A DNA stretch of 44,306 nt from Sulfuricurvum sp. (GCA_030696285.1 JAUYSQ010000116.1:1-44306); one strand, 5' to 3'; counted from the first letter of the stretch, positions 10,406 through 19,978 are shown. Numbers and translations are program-made. Notes: generated by a model from the letters alone, not told the origin.

Positions 10406-11906
10406 ACTAAAAACAATTTTACTTTTTTTAGGGATCAGCTTAATTCCTTATGCCCTGACAATGTTGTTATTAGGTAACTCATTCCGACACGAGCAATATA
10501 ATGCGATTACTCAGGAAATGAATACCCAGCTAAGGCTGACGGCGGAGCGGATTAATCAACACCTTTCAACGCTCCGAAGCGATATGTCGTTTATTGCCAA
10601 ATCCGATATGATGAATGACATCTATACGAAAGATTTAGATCGTCGAATCAGTAATATGCTGTTGGCAAAGAAAAATGATATGAAAATGGAAGGGGATTTT
10701 TATCTCGTTAATGAAGAAAATACAATTATTGCTTCAAGCGATTTTAGTTCTATTGCAAAAAAAGAGACGAGGAAACCGTTCTTTATCGTCCCTATAGTAT
10801 CGAGTTTTAATCAACAGCAGATCGGTAAATTAATCGTTATTTACTCTCTGAAAAATTTCAAACCATTTTTTAGCAACTCTTTGCAGCGTCACTATTATAT
10901 TTCTCATCGTGATGGAACCATAAGCCTGCGTCCAAGCGTATTTGAGGAATCGCTGAAAGTATCCAGATCTCTTGCTGTTAAGCCTGATTTGAAACTTATT
11001 TTAGAAGAAGATAAAGCCTTTGCCTATCGTTTGTTATATAAATATGAGCAGTGGTTTATCCTCTTGTTGATCGCGGGGGCATTCTTTATTTCTGCAGCAG
11101 CGTATTATGTGGCTACAGAGCTTATTCGCCCCGTAATCACCCTTTCAGATACCGCTAAACAAATTACGCGAACTCAAGATTATACACAGCAAGTCGCCAT
11201 TGATCGTGATGATGAAATAGGACAACTTTCTGATGCGTTCAATACAATGATTAGTGGAATCGGGCATGCGCTAGGAGAGATCACGGCACTCAACAAAGAG
11301 ATTGAGGATACACAGCGTGAAGTTGTTTTTACGATGGGTGCGATCGGGGAAAGTCGTTCAAAAGAGACGGGAAATCATGTTAAACGGGTGGCTGAATATA
11401 CAAAATTGCTTGCATTGCATTATGGCCTTAATGAAAATGAAGCCGAAATGCTCAAGCAAGCTTCCCCGATGCACGATATCGGGAAAGTCGCGATTCCCGA
11501 TGCCGTTCTCAATAAGCCGGGACGCTTTGATGAAGAAGAGCGTCGTATAATGGATACTCATGCGGCACTGGGATACGAGATGCTCAAATATTCCAATAAA
11601 TCACTCCTTATGATGGCAGCTACGGTTGCGTATGAACACCACGAGAAATGGGACGGCAGCGGCTATCCAAGAGGCTTAAGTGGTGAAAATATTCATATCT
11701 ATGGGCGTATTACGGCGTTGGCAGATGTTTTTGATGCTTTGGGAAGTGATCGGGTTTATAAAAAAGCATGGAATGATGAATCAATTTTCACATTGTTTAG
11801 AGAAGAGAGGGGAAAACATTTTGATCCTGCCCTTATCGATATCTTTTTTGACCATTTGAATGATTTTTTGGCGATACGCAATCAATTAAAGGATGTAGAA
11901 GTATGA
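10395..11906 (+). CDS. Membrane sensor with HAMP and HD-GYP (c-di-GMP phosphodiesterase) domains
   Basis: Two TMs flanking an extracytoplasmic region, HAMP, MHDIGKVAIPD and HHEKWDGSGYPRGLSG motifs. Confidence 0.93.
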   Translation: MSFKLKTILLFLGISLIPYALTMLLLGNSFRHEQYNAITQEMNTQLRLTAERINQHLSTLRSDMSFIAKSDMMNDIYTKDLDRRISNMLLAKKNDMKMEGDFYLVNEENTIIASSDFSSIAKKETRKPFFIVPIVSSFNQQQIGKLIVIYSLKNFKPFFSNSLQRHYYISHRDGTISLRPSVFEESLKVSRSLAVKPDLKLILEEDKAFAYRLLYKYEQWFILLLIAGAFFISAAAYYVATELIRPVITLSDTAKQITRTQDYTQQVAIDRDDEIGQLSDAFNTMISGIGHALGEITALNKEIEDTQREVVFTMGAIGESRSKETGNHVKRVAEYTKLLALHYGLNENEAEMLKQASPMHDIGKVAIPDAVLNKPGRFDEEERRIMDTHAALGYEMLKYSNKSLLMMAATVAYEHHEKWDGSGYPRGLSGENIHIYGRITALADVFDALGSDRVYKKAWNDESIFTLFREERGKHFDPALIDIFFDHLNDFLAIRNQLKDVEV

Positions 11907-12502
11907 GTGAACGTTTTAATAGTGCAGCAGCAGGATGGGACAAAGGGGATATGCGCCAAAACATTGCAGACGCAGTTTTTCAAACCATTGTGAGTCGAAT
12001 AGCTTTAACCAATAATATGAAAATTATGGATTTCGGGGCAGGGACGGGACTTTTGAGTTTTAAAATTGCCCCAATGGTAGGCTCGGTCGTCGGCGTGGAT
12101 CTTTCTGAAAAAATGCTCGAACAGCTCGAAGCAAAAAATACAGATGAGTTGAGCGTTGAAGCACTCTATCATGATATCCTTGCCTCTTCATTAGGGTGTG
12201 AATTTAATGGGATTGTAAGTTCGATGGCGATGCATCATGTTGAGGATACGGCGCATTTGTTTCGTGAGTTTTATGCTCATTTAAAAAAAGACGGTTTTAT
12301 CGCTATTGCCGATTTGGAAGAGGAAGACGGATCGTTTCATACACATGGAAATGAGGGTGTTTACCATTTCGGATTTAATCGTGAGCAATTACGAAACACC
12401 ATCGAAAATGCCGGTTTCAAAAACGTCCGTTTTCATGAGGTGTATCGAGTCGAAAAAGAGAATGGAAATTATCCTATTTTCGTTGTTACTGCGATGAAAT
12501 AA
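11903..12502 (+). CDS. Class I SAM-dependent methyltransferase
   Basis: MDFGAGTGLLSFKIAPMVGSVVGVDLS motif I; ATGA overlap with HD-GYP gene. Confidence 0.88.
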   Translation: MSERFNSAAAGWDKGDMRQNIADAVFQTIVSRIALTNNMKIMDFGAGTGLLSFKIAPMVGSVVGVDLSEKMLEQLEAKNTDELSVEALYHDILASSLGCEFNGIVSSMAMHHVEDTAHLFREFYAHLKKDGFIAIADLEEEDGSFHTHGNEGVYHFGFNREQLRNTIENAGFKNVRFHEVYRVEKENGNYPIFVVTAMK

Positions 12503-12545
12503 AATGGCAAAATGCCACATATTTATCCTCATTTGAAAAGTTGGC

Positions 12546-12551
12546 TATAAT
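12546..12551 (+). promoter_or_regulatory. Candidate -10 (TATAAT) for nadK
   Basis: ttggcTATAATagcc 34 nt upstream of nadK start. Confidence 0.45.
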
Positions 12552-12584
12552 AGCCTGAAAATCATTGAGTCAGCGAGAAAACCA

Positions 12585-13439
12585 TTGAAATTAGAATCTA
12601 TTAACCGTGTCGGTATCATTTTACGCCCTTCAACGCCTGAGCTTAAAGAGATGTTTTTAGAAGCCAAACGTATTTTTGAATCCCGTGGAATCGAAGTTTC
12701 CATCGATCATATCAGTGGAGGGATGATTGATGTGATGGGTCAGCCTTTTGAGATGATGTGTAAAAATAGTGATTTTTTAGTCACCATCGGCGGGGACGGA
12801 ACGCTCATTTCGGCGGTGCGCCGCTCATACCTCTATCAGCTTCCGGTACTAGGTATCCATGCAGGTAAATTGGGGTTTTTGGCAGATTTGGATTTTGCCG
12901 AACTTGAGCTCTTTGTGGACAAACTCATTGCAGGAGAGTATCGTATCGATAAGCGTGCAATGCTTCAAGCCACCATTGTCACAAAAAATGGTGAGAGTAA
13001 AGTCGTTGCTTTTAATGATATTGTTTTAACACGCCCTTCTATCTCAAAAATGATTCGTCTTGAAACCTATGTGGATGGAAAAAATTTTAATACCTATTAC
13101 GGTGATGGCGTGGTGATCTCTACTCCGACCGGTTCTACTGCCTATAACCTCTCAGCAGGCGGTCCCGTCCTCTTTCCACATACGAATGTCTTTGCTTTAA
13201 CTCCTATTTGTCCTCATTCTCTCACACAGCGTCCTGTTGTCCTCCCTGGGCATTTTGAGATTGAAATCAAAACTCCCGATGCAAGTGCGCTTCTGATCGT
13301 CGATGGACAGGATATGGTTGAGATTACGGACAGTGATACGGTGCATATTAAACTAGCTGACGGCGGTGCGCATCTTATTCATCGCAGTGAATTCAACTAT
13401 TTTGACGTTCTTAGAGAAAAGCTAGGGTGGGGGAATTAA
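12585..13439 (+). CDS. nadK: NAD kinase
   Basis: GGDGT motif (VTIGGDGTLISAVR), TPTGSTAYNLSAGGP motif; TTG start. Confidence 0.96.
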   Translation: MKLESINRVGIILRPSTPELKEMFLEAKRIFESRGIEVSIDHISGGMIDVMGQPFEMMCKNSDFLVTIGGDGTLISAVRRSYLYQLPVLGIHAGKLGFLADLDFAELELFVDKLIAGEYRIDKRAMLQATIVTKNGESKVVAFNDIVLTRPSISKMIRLETYVDGKNFNTYYGDGVVISTPTGSTAYNLSAGGPVLFPHTNVFALTPICPHSLTQRPVVLPGHFEIEIKTPDASALLIVDGQDMVEITDSDTVHIKLADGGAHLIHRSEFNYFDVLREKLGWGN

Positions 13440-13442
13440 ATC

Positions 13443-14981
13443 GTGATAGAACGATTTTATCTAAAAGAATTTTTATCCTTTAAAGAGGCAGAACTCGAAT
13501 TTAAGCCGGGTTTGATTGTTTTTACGGGTCCAAGCGGCAGCGGTAAATCGATTTTGATGCGTTCCCTTTTGGCTTCTGTGGGATTAGACAGTGTCGATGC
13601 CTCGGTATGTGAGTCCTCTGTTGTATGGAAAATCGATGAAGAACTTTACGGTATTGACAATGAGTTTCCCAATATTTTTCGGCACGTTAAAAAAGAGAAA
13701 ACTTCCTATTTTATCAACAACCAGCGTACGTCAAAATCGTCAATGGAAGCGATTAGCTCAGGACATTGTCGCCATTTAAGTTTGAAAGATTACAGTGATT
13801 TTGATTCAGCGGCATTGTTAAATTTGCTCGATGAGCGAATTGGATTAGTGCAGAGTGAACACCTTGTATCAGTCGAAGAACATAAAGCACAATTTGCGGA
13901 GTATAAAATTTTGGCAAGCGAGCTGAAAACTATCGAAGAGCAAGAGAAAAAACTCACTGAACTCAAAGAATTTGCGGCATATGAAATAGCGAAAATCGAT
14001 GCAATCAAGCCGATCATCGGTGAGGATGAAGAGCTCAATCATATTAAAAAACAGCTCTCAAAAAAAGAGAAAATCACCGAGGCGATCAAAAGTGCAGAAG
14101 CTATTTTTGCTTATGAAAATCAGGTTAATAATGCATTATCCCTTTTGGATGTGGAGAGTGGTTTTTTTGACGATGCGATGAACGAGCTACGGAGTATTTT
14201 TGAAAATTCTCTTGAAAAATTGGAGATGCTCGAAGATATATCGGTGGAAGATATTCTCAACCGTATCGAGAGTTTAAGTGAGCTCAAGCGACGCTATGGT
14301 GGGATTGCAGAGGCGTTGGTGTATCGTGACAAAAAAGTGAAAGAGTTAGAAGGATATGAAGGGATCGAACACTCTAAAACCCAGCTGCTAAAACACATTG
14401 AACAGCTTCAAACCCAGCTTACAACACTCTCGTCCAAACTTTCCTTAGCTCGTAACAATGAACTATCCATTACTCTTGATAAGCTCAATACCTATTTATC
14501 CATGCTCTATCTTCGTCCGGCTACACTGCATCTTGAGACGATCACCCATCACTCTTTGGGAACCGATCGTGTGGTGCTCGGATTAGAGGGGACGAAGCTC
14601 GATAAACTTAGTTCTGGTGAGTTTAATCGTCTTCGCTTAGCGTTATTGGCATTGCGCGTCGAGAGTATGGAGGGGGATGGCGGTGTGCTAATGCTCGATG
14701 AGATCGATGCCAATCTCAGCGGCGAAGAGTCGATGAGCGTCGCGAAAGTATTGCGCCACCTCTCCTCTCGCTATCAGATTTTTGTCATTTCGCATCAACC
14801 TCAACTCACCTCGATGGGACATCAGCACTTTTTGATCTATAAAGACGATGAAAGCCGCGTACGTGAACTCAATGATGCTCAACGAATCGAAGAGATTGCA
14901 CGAATTATCAGCGGTGATAGTGTCAGTGACGAGGCAAGAGGGTTTGCTCGGGATTTATTTGAGCGCACACGATGTGTTTAA
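13443..14981 (+). CDS. recN: DNA repair protein RecN
   Basis: Walker A GPSGSGKSILM, coiled-coil middle, LSSGEFNRLRLALLALR signature, MLDEIDANLSG Walker B. Confidence 0.92.
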   Translation: MIERFYLKEFLSFKEAELEFKPGLIVFTGPSGSGKSILMRSLLASVGLDSVDASVCESSVVWKIDEELYGIDNEFPNIFRHVKKEKTSYFINNQRTSKSSMEAISSGHCRHLSLKDYSDFDSAALLNLLDERIGLVQSEHLVSVEEHKAQFAEYKILASELKTIEEQEKKLTELKEFAAYEIAKIDAIKPIIGEDEELNHIKKQLSKKEKITEAIKSAEAIFAYENQVNNALSLLDVESGFFDDAMNELRSIFENSLEKLEMLEDISVEDILNRIESLSELKRRYGGIAEALVYRDKKVKELEGYEGIEHSKTQLLKHIEQLQTQLTTLSSKLSLARNNELSITLDKLNTYLSMLYLRPATLHLETITHHSLGTDRVVLGLEGTKLDKLSSGEFNRLRLALLALRVESMEGDGGVLMLDEIDANLSGEESMSVAKVLRHLSSRYQIFVISHQPQLTSMGHQHFLIYKDDESRVRELNDAQRIEEIARIISGDSVSDEARGFARDLFERTRCV

Positions 14982-15130
14982 TCATTGCAATTTTTTCCCT
15001 TGCTTTTGCGGTTAATTTTTTGATGCACGGCAATATTTTATTGGCTTCAGTGAGTGGCGTGGTGGGTTTGTTTTTTGCGGGCTTAATGATTCGGAATATA
15101 CGAAAACGGATAAAAGAGAGAGATTTATGA
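14972..15130 (+). CDS. Small (52 aa) membrane protein between recN and tatD; not in the supplied ORF track
   Basis: MCLIIAIFSLAFAVNFLMHGNILLASVSGVVGLFFAGLMIRNIRKRIKERDL*; overlaps recN 3' end and shares ATGA with tatD; two hydrophobic segments and basic C-terminus. Confidence 0.75.
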   Translation: MCLIIAIFSLAFAVNFLMHGNILLASVSGVVGLFFAGLMIRNIRKRIKERDL

Positions 15131-15912
15131 TTATAGATACCCACGTTCATCTCGATGACGAACGCTACAGTGAAGACTTTGAGGAAATGTTGGAACGTGC
15201 CAGTGAGGCAGGCGTCGAGGCATTTATCATTCCCGGTGCTCATCCATCAACACTGCCTCGTGCCGTAGAATTAAGTGAACAGCACCCTAATGTTTATTTT
15301 GCCGTAGGAGTCCATCCGTATGATTTAGAGGGGATGGAAGGGCTTGATTTTGAGCATTATGCTTCGCATCCAAAATGTGTAGCGATTGGTGAATGCGGGA
15401 TGGATTATTTTCGCCTTGAGGGGTCTGAAGAGGAAAAAGAAGCCGAAAAAAAACGTCAAGAAAACGCTTTTCGGTCTCAAATACGTCTTGCCAAAAAGGT
15501 TAACAAACCGTTGATTGTTCATATCCGGGATGCGAGTCATGACTCGAAAATAATTTTACTCAGTGAAGGTGCCGGTGAAGTAGGGGGGGTGCTTCATTGT
15601 TACAACGCCGATGACGAGTTGCTTTCGCTCGCAAAAGAGAATTTTTATTTTGGGATAGGGGGAGTAGTGACATTTCAAAACGCCAAAAAACTGGTCAATG
15701 TCCTCCCCCGTATTCCGCGTGAAAAATTGTTGATCGAAACCGATGGCCCTTATTTGACTCCGCATCCGCACAGAGGGACGCGTAATGAACCCTCTTATAC
15801 GGCGCTAGTTGCCGAAAAAATGTCTCAAATTTTAGAGTTGCCATTGGGAGAAATCGAAACATTGACCACTGAGAATGCTCGCCGTCTCTTTGGGGGATTA
15901 GCTCTATATTAA
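15127..15912 (+). CDS. TatD family metal-dependent hydrolase
   Basis: MIIDTHVHLDDERY; GECGMDYFR; LIETDGPYLTPHPHRG. Confidence 0.95.
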   Translation: MIIDTHVHLDDERYSEDFEEMLERASEAGVEAFIIPGAHPSTLPRAVELSEQHPNVYFAVGVHPYDLEGMEGLDFEHYASHPKCVAIGECGMDYFRLEGSEEEKEAEKKRQENAFRSQIRLAKKVNKPLIVHIRDASHDSKIILLSEGAGEVGGVLHCYNADDELLSLAKENFYFGIGGVVTFQNAKKLVNVLPRIPREKLLIETDGPYLTPHPHRGTRNEPSYTALVAEKMSQILELPLGEIETLTTENARRLFGGLALY

Positions 15913-15923
15913 TAACACAATGT

Positions 15924-15929
15924 TATAAT
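15924..15929 (+). promoter_or_regulatory. Candidate -10 (TATAAT) for lytic transglycosylase gene
   Basis: tgtTATAATcatt upstream of 15961 start with AAGGAG RBS at 15951. Confidence 0.5.
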
Positions 15930-15960
15930 CATTCCGTTTTCATAATTTTTAAGGAGTGAA

Positions 15961-17037
15961 ATGCGTTGGATTTTTGTTGTTTTTTTATTCCTGTTTGACG
16001 GTTATTCAGCAGGGTTTGATGTTAATGATGCCAAAAAAATCGATGTTTTAAAACATTTTGATGTTCCTTCCTCTTTTTTAAAAGATCCCTCGTTGAACGA
16101 TATATATGTTGAGAGAAAACGGGACTGTACTCTCAACGGTTTTGCCAACTCTATCGAAAATGCGGATACTTTTATTCCGATGCTTACCTCTTTGATTTCC
16201 CAATCGGATTTACCTGCAGAATTTTTGTTTATTGCTTTGGCTGAGTCGGGGCTCGATACCCTTTCCACATCGACGCGCGGGGCGAGTGGAATATGGCAGT
16301 TTATGCCTGAAACGGGAAAAGTACACGGTTTGAAGATCACTTCCTATGTCGATGAACGGCGTGATCACATCAAATCAACTCGAGCGGCGATCACCTATCT
16401 CTCCCAGTTGCATCGGCAGTTTGGTAAATGGTATCTCGCCATCATCGCCTATAACTGTGGAGACGGAAAACTTTCCCGTGCGATACGCAAAGCGGGGAGT
16501 GATGATTTGACTGTATTAGCCAATCCTCATAAGGGATATATTCCGCCTGAAAGCCGCCGTTATATCCGAAAAATAATTGCGCTGGCGTTGTTGGCGAGTG
16601 ATCGTGTATTTTTAGAACAAATACAATACGACCATTTGATCGGGGTAGCTTCTGAAAACCCTATTGCTACGGTGTACCTTCCTGAGGGGGAAGACATTGA
16701 CCGAATCGCAGCCGTTTTAGAGATGCCTAAACAAAAATTAAAGCTTTTGAATACCCATCTAAAACGTGGGGTGACGCCACCCAGCCAAAATACCTATCCT
16801 GTCTATATTCCCGAAGAAAAGCTTGCGTTGTTTCAGGAAAAATACCGCCCACGCGGATTGCAAAAATATTTTGTGATGCACAAAATTAAATCGGGAGAGA
16901 CTCTCTCTACCCTTTCACGGCGTTATAATGTGACACAAGTGTCAATAATGGATGAAAATATGATGGGAGAACGTGATGATATGCGTAAAAATCGTAATGT
17001 TAAAATTCCTATGAGCGATTCTTTTATCAAAAAATAG
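15961..17037 (+). CDS. Lytic transglycosylase with C-terminal LysM (MltD-like)
   Basis: SLT motifs ALAESGLDTLSTSTRGASGIWQFMPETG and AIIAYNCGDGKLSRAI; C-terminal LysM-like HKIKSGETLSTLSRRYNVT. Confidence 0.93.
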   Translation: MRWIFVVFLFLFDGYSAGFDVNDAKKIDVLKHFDVPSSFLKDPSLNDIYVERKRDCTLNGFANSIENADTFIPMLTSLISQSDLPAEFLFIALAESGLDTLSTSTRGASGIWQFMPETGKVHGLKITSYVDERRDHIKSTRAAITYLSQLHRQFGKWYLAIIAYNCGDGKLSRAIRKAGSDDLTVLANPHKGYIPPESRRYIRKIIALALLASDRVFLEQIQYDHLIGVASENPIATVYLPEGEDIDRIAAVLEMPKQKLKLLNTHLKRGVTPPSQNTYPVYIPEEKLALFQEKYRPRGLQKYFVMHKIKSGETLSTLSRRYNVTQVSIMDENMMGERDDMRKNRNVKIPMSDSFIKK

Positions 17038-17061
17038 TCTCGCTCTTCAGTTCAAAAATTG

Positions 17062-17067
17062 TATAAT
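17062..17067 (+). promoter_or_regulatory. Candidate -10 (TATAAT) for rlpA-like gene
   Basis: attgTATAATttatgc upstream of 17095 start. Confidence 0.5.
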
Positions 17068-17094
17068 TTATGCATTAAAAATAGAGGATAGAGT

Positions 17095-17904
17095 TTGAAA
17101 ATTAGAGTTATTTTGACGCTATTTATTCTTATAATCAGTGGATGTACGACGTTTAAGGGGTCGTATCCCTATCAGTCTACGAAACCCTCTAAAAAATATC
17201 CATCAGAAGTTTTAGACGGTGCCCCCTCAAACCTTATGAAAAAAAACGGTGAGCCGGTGGCTTCGATGCGCCCCTACACCGTGATGGGGAAAGAGTATTA
17301 TCCGACCGTAGTCAGTGTCGGAGATGTTTTTTCGGGACGTGCAAGCTGGTACGGGAGCGATTTTCACGGGAAATCGACGTGTAATGGTGAGGGATATGAT
17401 ATGTACGCTATGACGGCAGCGCATAAAACATTGCCGATGAATACGGTAGTGAGGGTTACCAATCTGGAAAATGATCAAAAAACCGTTGTCCGAATCAACG
17501 ACCGCGGGCCGTTTGTGGAGAGCCGTATTATCGATTTATCCTTTGCGAGCGCCAAAGAGATCGGCTTGATCGGTAAGGGGAGTGCCTCTGTTAAGCTGGA
17601 AGTGCTTGGATTTGAGCCTACCGGGATAAAAACAATTGATTACGTGGCAATGGCGGCTGGACCTCGCCATGAAGTATTAACCTCTTTTGCGGTTCAAATA
17701 GGGGCATTTGTAAACATAAGCGGAGCGATAGAGACGCAAAAAAAATATGCGAGTTTTCATGGATACTCCTCAATCATCAAAGATTCACAGTATAATAACG
17801 ATCGATTATACCGTGTTTGGATGCGTGGGTTCCGAAGCGAAGCAGAGGCACGTGATTTTATAGCACAAGGCTATTTTAGCGGGCAATTTATCACAAGGGA
17901 ATGA
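17095..17904 (+). CDS. rlpA: RlpA-like septal ring lytic transglycosylase / lipoprotein with SPOR-like C-terminus
   Basis: Lipobox ISGCTT; GRASWYGSDFHGKSTCNGEGYDMYAMTAAHKTLP DPBB motif; C-terminal SPOR-like region. Confidence 0.93.
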   Translation: MKIRVILTLFILIISGCTTFKGSYPYQSTKPSKKYPSEVLDGAPSNLMKKNGEPVASMRPYTVMGKEYYPTVVSVGDVFSGRASWYGSDFHGKSTCNGEGYDMYAMTAAHKTLPMNTVVRVTNLENDQKTVVRINDRGPFVESRIIDLSFASAKEIGLIGKGSASVKLEVLGFEPTGIKTIDYVAMAAGPRHEVLTSFAVQIGAFVNISGAIETQKKYASFHGYSSIIKDSQYNNDRLYRVWMRGFRSEAEARDFIAQGYFSGQFITRE

Positions 17905-17905
17905 G

Positions 17906-18478
17906 ATGATTCAAAAGAGCCGTAAAACCAAAGAGACCGATATTACCCTCTCTCTCAGTATCTATGGAACGGGAAAAAGCACCATATCGACAGGTGTTGG
18001 ATTCTTGGATCACATGTTGGAAAGTTTTGCGAAACACGCATGGATGGATGTAGAGATAACGTGTGTCGGGGATACTCACATCGATGATCACCACAGTGTT
18101 GAAGATGTCGGGATTGTGTTAGGTCAGGCACTGCGTGACGCTATTTTCCCCATCCAATCGGTAGAACGATTTGGCAATGCCGTCGTTGTTATGGATGAAG
18201 CTGCTGTGAGTTGTGATCTGGATTTGAGCAATCGTCCCTTTTTGATGTGTGAATTGGACGTTGAGGGAAAAGTCGGACAGTTTGATACCGAATTGGTTGA
18301 AGAATTTTTTCGTGCGGTCGTATTTGGAGCAGGGATTAGTGCCCATATCATTATGCAGCGCGGATCTAATAAACACCATATTATCGAGGCCGCATTTAAA
18401 GCCTTTGCCGTTGCCTTGCGCCGTGCATTGCTAAAAAATGATCGTGCAGGGATACCAAGTACCAAAGGTGTTTTATGA
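17906..18478 (+). CDS. hisB: Imidazoleglycerol-phosphate dehydratase (monofunctional)
   Basis: STGVGFLDHMLESFAKHA; DDHHSVEDVGIVLGQAL; SNKHHIIEAAFKAFA. Confidence 0.97.
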   Translation: MIQKSRKTKETDITLSLSIYGTGKSTISTGVGFLDHMLESFAKHAWMDVEITCVGDTHIDDHHSVEDVGIVLGQALRDAIFPIQSVERFGNAVVVMDEAAVSCDLDLSNRPFLMCELDVEGKVGQFDTELVEEFFRAVVFGAGISAHIIMQRGSNKHHIIEAAFKAFAVALRRALLKNDRAGIPSTKGVL

Positions 18479-18966
18479 TTAAACTTTTGTTGTTGGATGT
18501 CGACGGATGTCTTAGCGATGGAAAAATCACCTATACCCACGATGGCGTTGAACTAAAAAGCTTTAATGTGAGAGATGGCTTTGCCATAAAAACATTGGTA
18601 AAAATGGGGTATCAGGTTGCTATTATTACGGGACGCGATTCGGCGATTGTAGAACTTAGAGCCAAAGAGCTCGATATCCCTTATCTTTTTCAAGGGGTCA
18701 AAGATAAGCAAGCGGTTGCCCAGCAGCTTTGTGCCCAGCTTGGAATATTTCCTGAAGAGGTAGCGGCCATCGGAGATGATTTGAACGATTATCGTCTCTT
18801 AAAATGGGTAGGAAGTGCGTTTGTACCCAATGATGCTTTGGAGTATGTCAAGTCCATTTCACATGTGTTGGAACGCTCAGGCGGTGACGCATGTGTGCGA
18901 GAGATGATCGAAAAAATTCTCAAAGCCAATGATGACGAAGAACGTTTTTTGAACTTTTGGATTTAG
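18475..18966 (+). CDS. kdsC: KDO-8-phosphate phosphatase (HAD family)
   Basis: LLLDVDGCLSDGKI; NVRDGFAIK; IITGRDS; AAIGDDLNDYRLL. Confidence 0.93.
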   Translation: MIKLLLLDVDGCLSDGKITYTHDGVELKSFNVRDGFAIKTLVKMGYQVAIITGRDSAIVELRAKELDIPYLFQGVKDKQAVAQQLCAQLGIFPEEVAAIGDDLNDYRLLKWVGSAFVPNDALEYVKSISHVLERSGGDACVREMIEKILKANDDEERFLNFWI

Positions 18967-19476
18967 ATGTCGATTAATCTGTTTTTTGTCCTCATCTTGG
19001 GGTTATTGGTGGGGATGTTCGGTTATTTTAAGCCCCATGAGAAACAACATTATGAGGCACAAGAGGTTCCGCAGTTTGAACTGGAACAATTTGTTATTTA
19101 TGAAATTACCTCCTCTAAAATCGATCATTTTTTTGAAGGAGAGCATGGCAAGCATTTTGAGGATCGCTATGAAATTAGCGGAGCAAAATTCACCAATAAT
19201 GTAAAACCATTGCTTGAGTCGATTCGTGCCGATGAGGCCCTGTATAAAGAAGATGTAATCACCCTAAAGGGGCATGTCCATTATAGTCGCGCAGATGGTC
19301 TTGCCTTTCGCTCATCCGAGGGGATATATGATCAAAATCGCTCTCTTATTCAGACAAAAGGGCCATTCGTTATTACAAAAGATCAACATCGCATAGAGGG
19401 GTCTCGTCTGAATTATGATCTTGTTCACGACACAACTTCCGCCGATCAAGTACGCGGAAGCTATCAACTACATTAG
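18967..19476 (+). CDS. lptC: LPS export ABC transporter periplasmic protein LptC
   Basis: N-terminal TM plus LptC-like repeats; located between kdsC and lptA. Confidence 0.82.
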   Translation: MSINLFFVLILGLLVGMFGYFKPHEKQHYEAQEVPQFELEQFVIYEITSSKIDHFFEGEHGKHFEDRYEISGAKFTNNVKPLLESIRADEALYKEDVITLKGHVHYSRADGLAFRSSEGIYDQNRSLIQTKGPFVITKDQHRIEGSRLNYDLVHDTTSADQVRGSYQLH

Positions 19477-19486
19477 GAATACTAAA

Positions 19487-19978
19487 ATGATAAAACGATT
19501 ATTCTTCTTTATGACTTTTTTGACGCTAGCGCTCCATGCCGAGCAGCTTAAGATTATCTCGGATAATTTTAAAGGAGACCAAACAAAAGGTATTTCTATT
19601 TTTACGGGAAATGTTAAAATAACCAAAGGGCACGATGAGCTCAATGCTTCAAAAGTGACGATTTATACTGATGCTTCCCGAAAGCCCGTAAAGTATCTTG
19701 CCGAAGGGGCTGTCTCTTTTTATCTCGTAACAGAGATGGGTGAGAAATACCAAGGGAAGTCACAAATCGCTATTTTTATGCCCAATGAAAAAGAGTATCA
19801 ATTTTACAAAAAAGTCGATCTTATCCGTTTAGATGATTATCGTCGTGTCAAGGGAGATAAGGTGATTGTGAATACAATTGCCGGGTATTCAAGTGCAGAC
19901 AGTAGCGGTGATGAGCCCGTTGTAATGATTTTTACATTGGAAGATAAAAAAGAGACCAAGAAAGGTTCTAAAAAATGA
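19487..19978 (+). CDS. lptA: LptA/OstA-like LPS transport periplasmic protein
   Basis: Signal peptide MIKRLFFFMTFLTLALHA; LKIISDNFKGDQTKGISIFTGNVKITKGHDELNASKVTIY. The track start (19415) lies inside lptC and is unlikely. Confidence 0.87.
   Translation: MIKRLFFFMTFLTLALHAEQLKIISDNFKGDQTKGISIFTGNVKITKGHDELNASKVTIYTDASRKPVKYLAEGAVSFYLVTEMGEKYQGKSQIAIFMPNEKEYQFYKKVDLIRLDDYRRVKGDKVIVNTIAGYSSADSSGDEPVVMIFTLEDKKETKKGSKK

Noticed and set aside
19415-19486. Upstream extension of the lptA ORF
   Set aside because: Lies in lptC; signal peptide begins at ATG 19487
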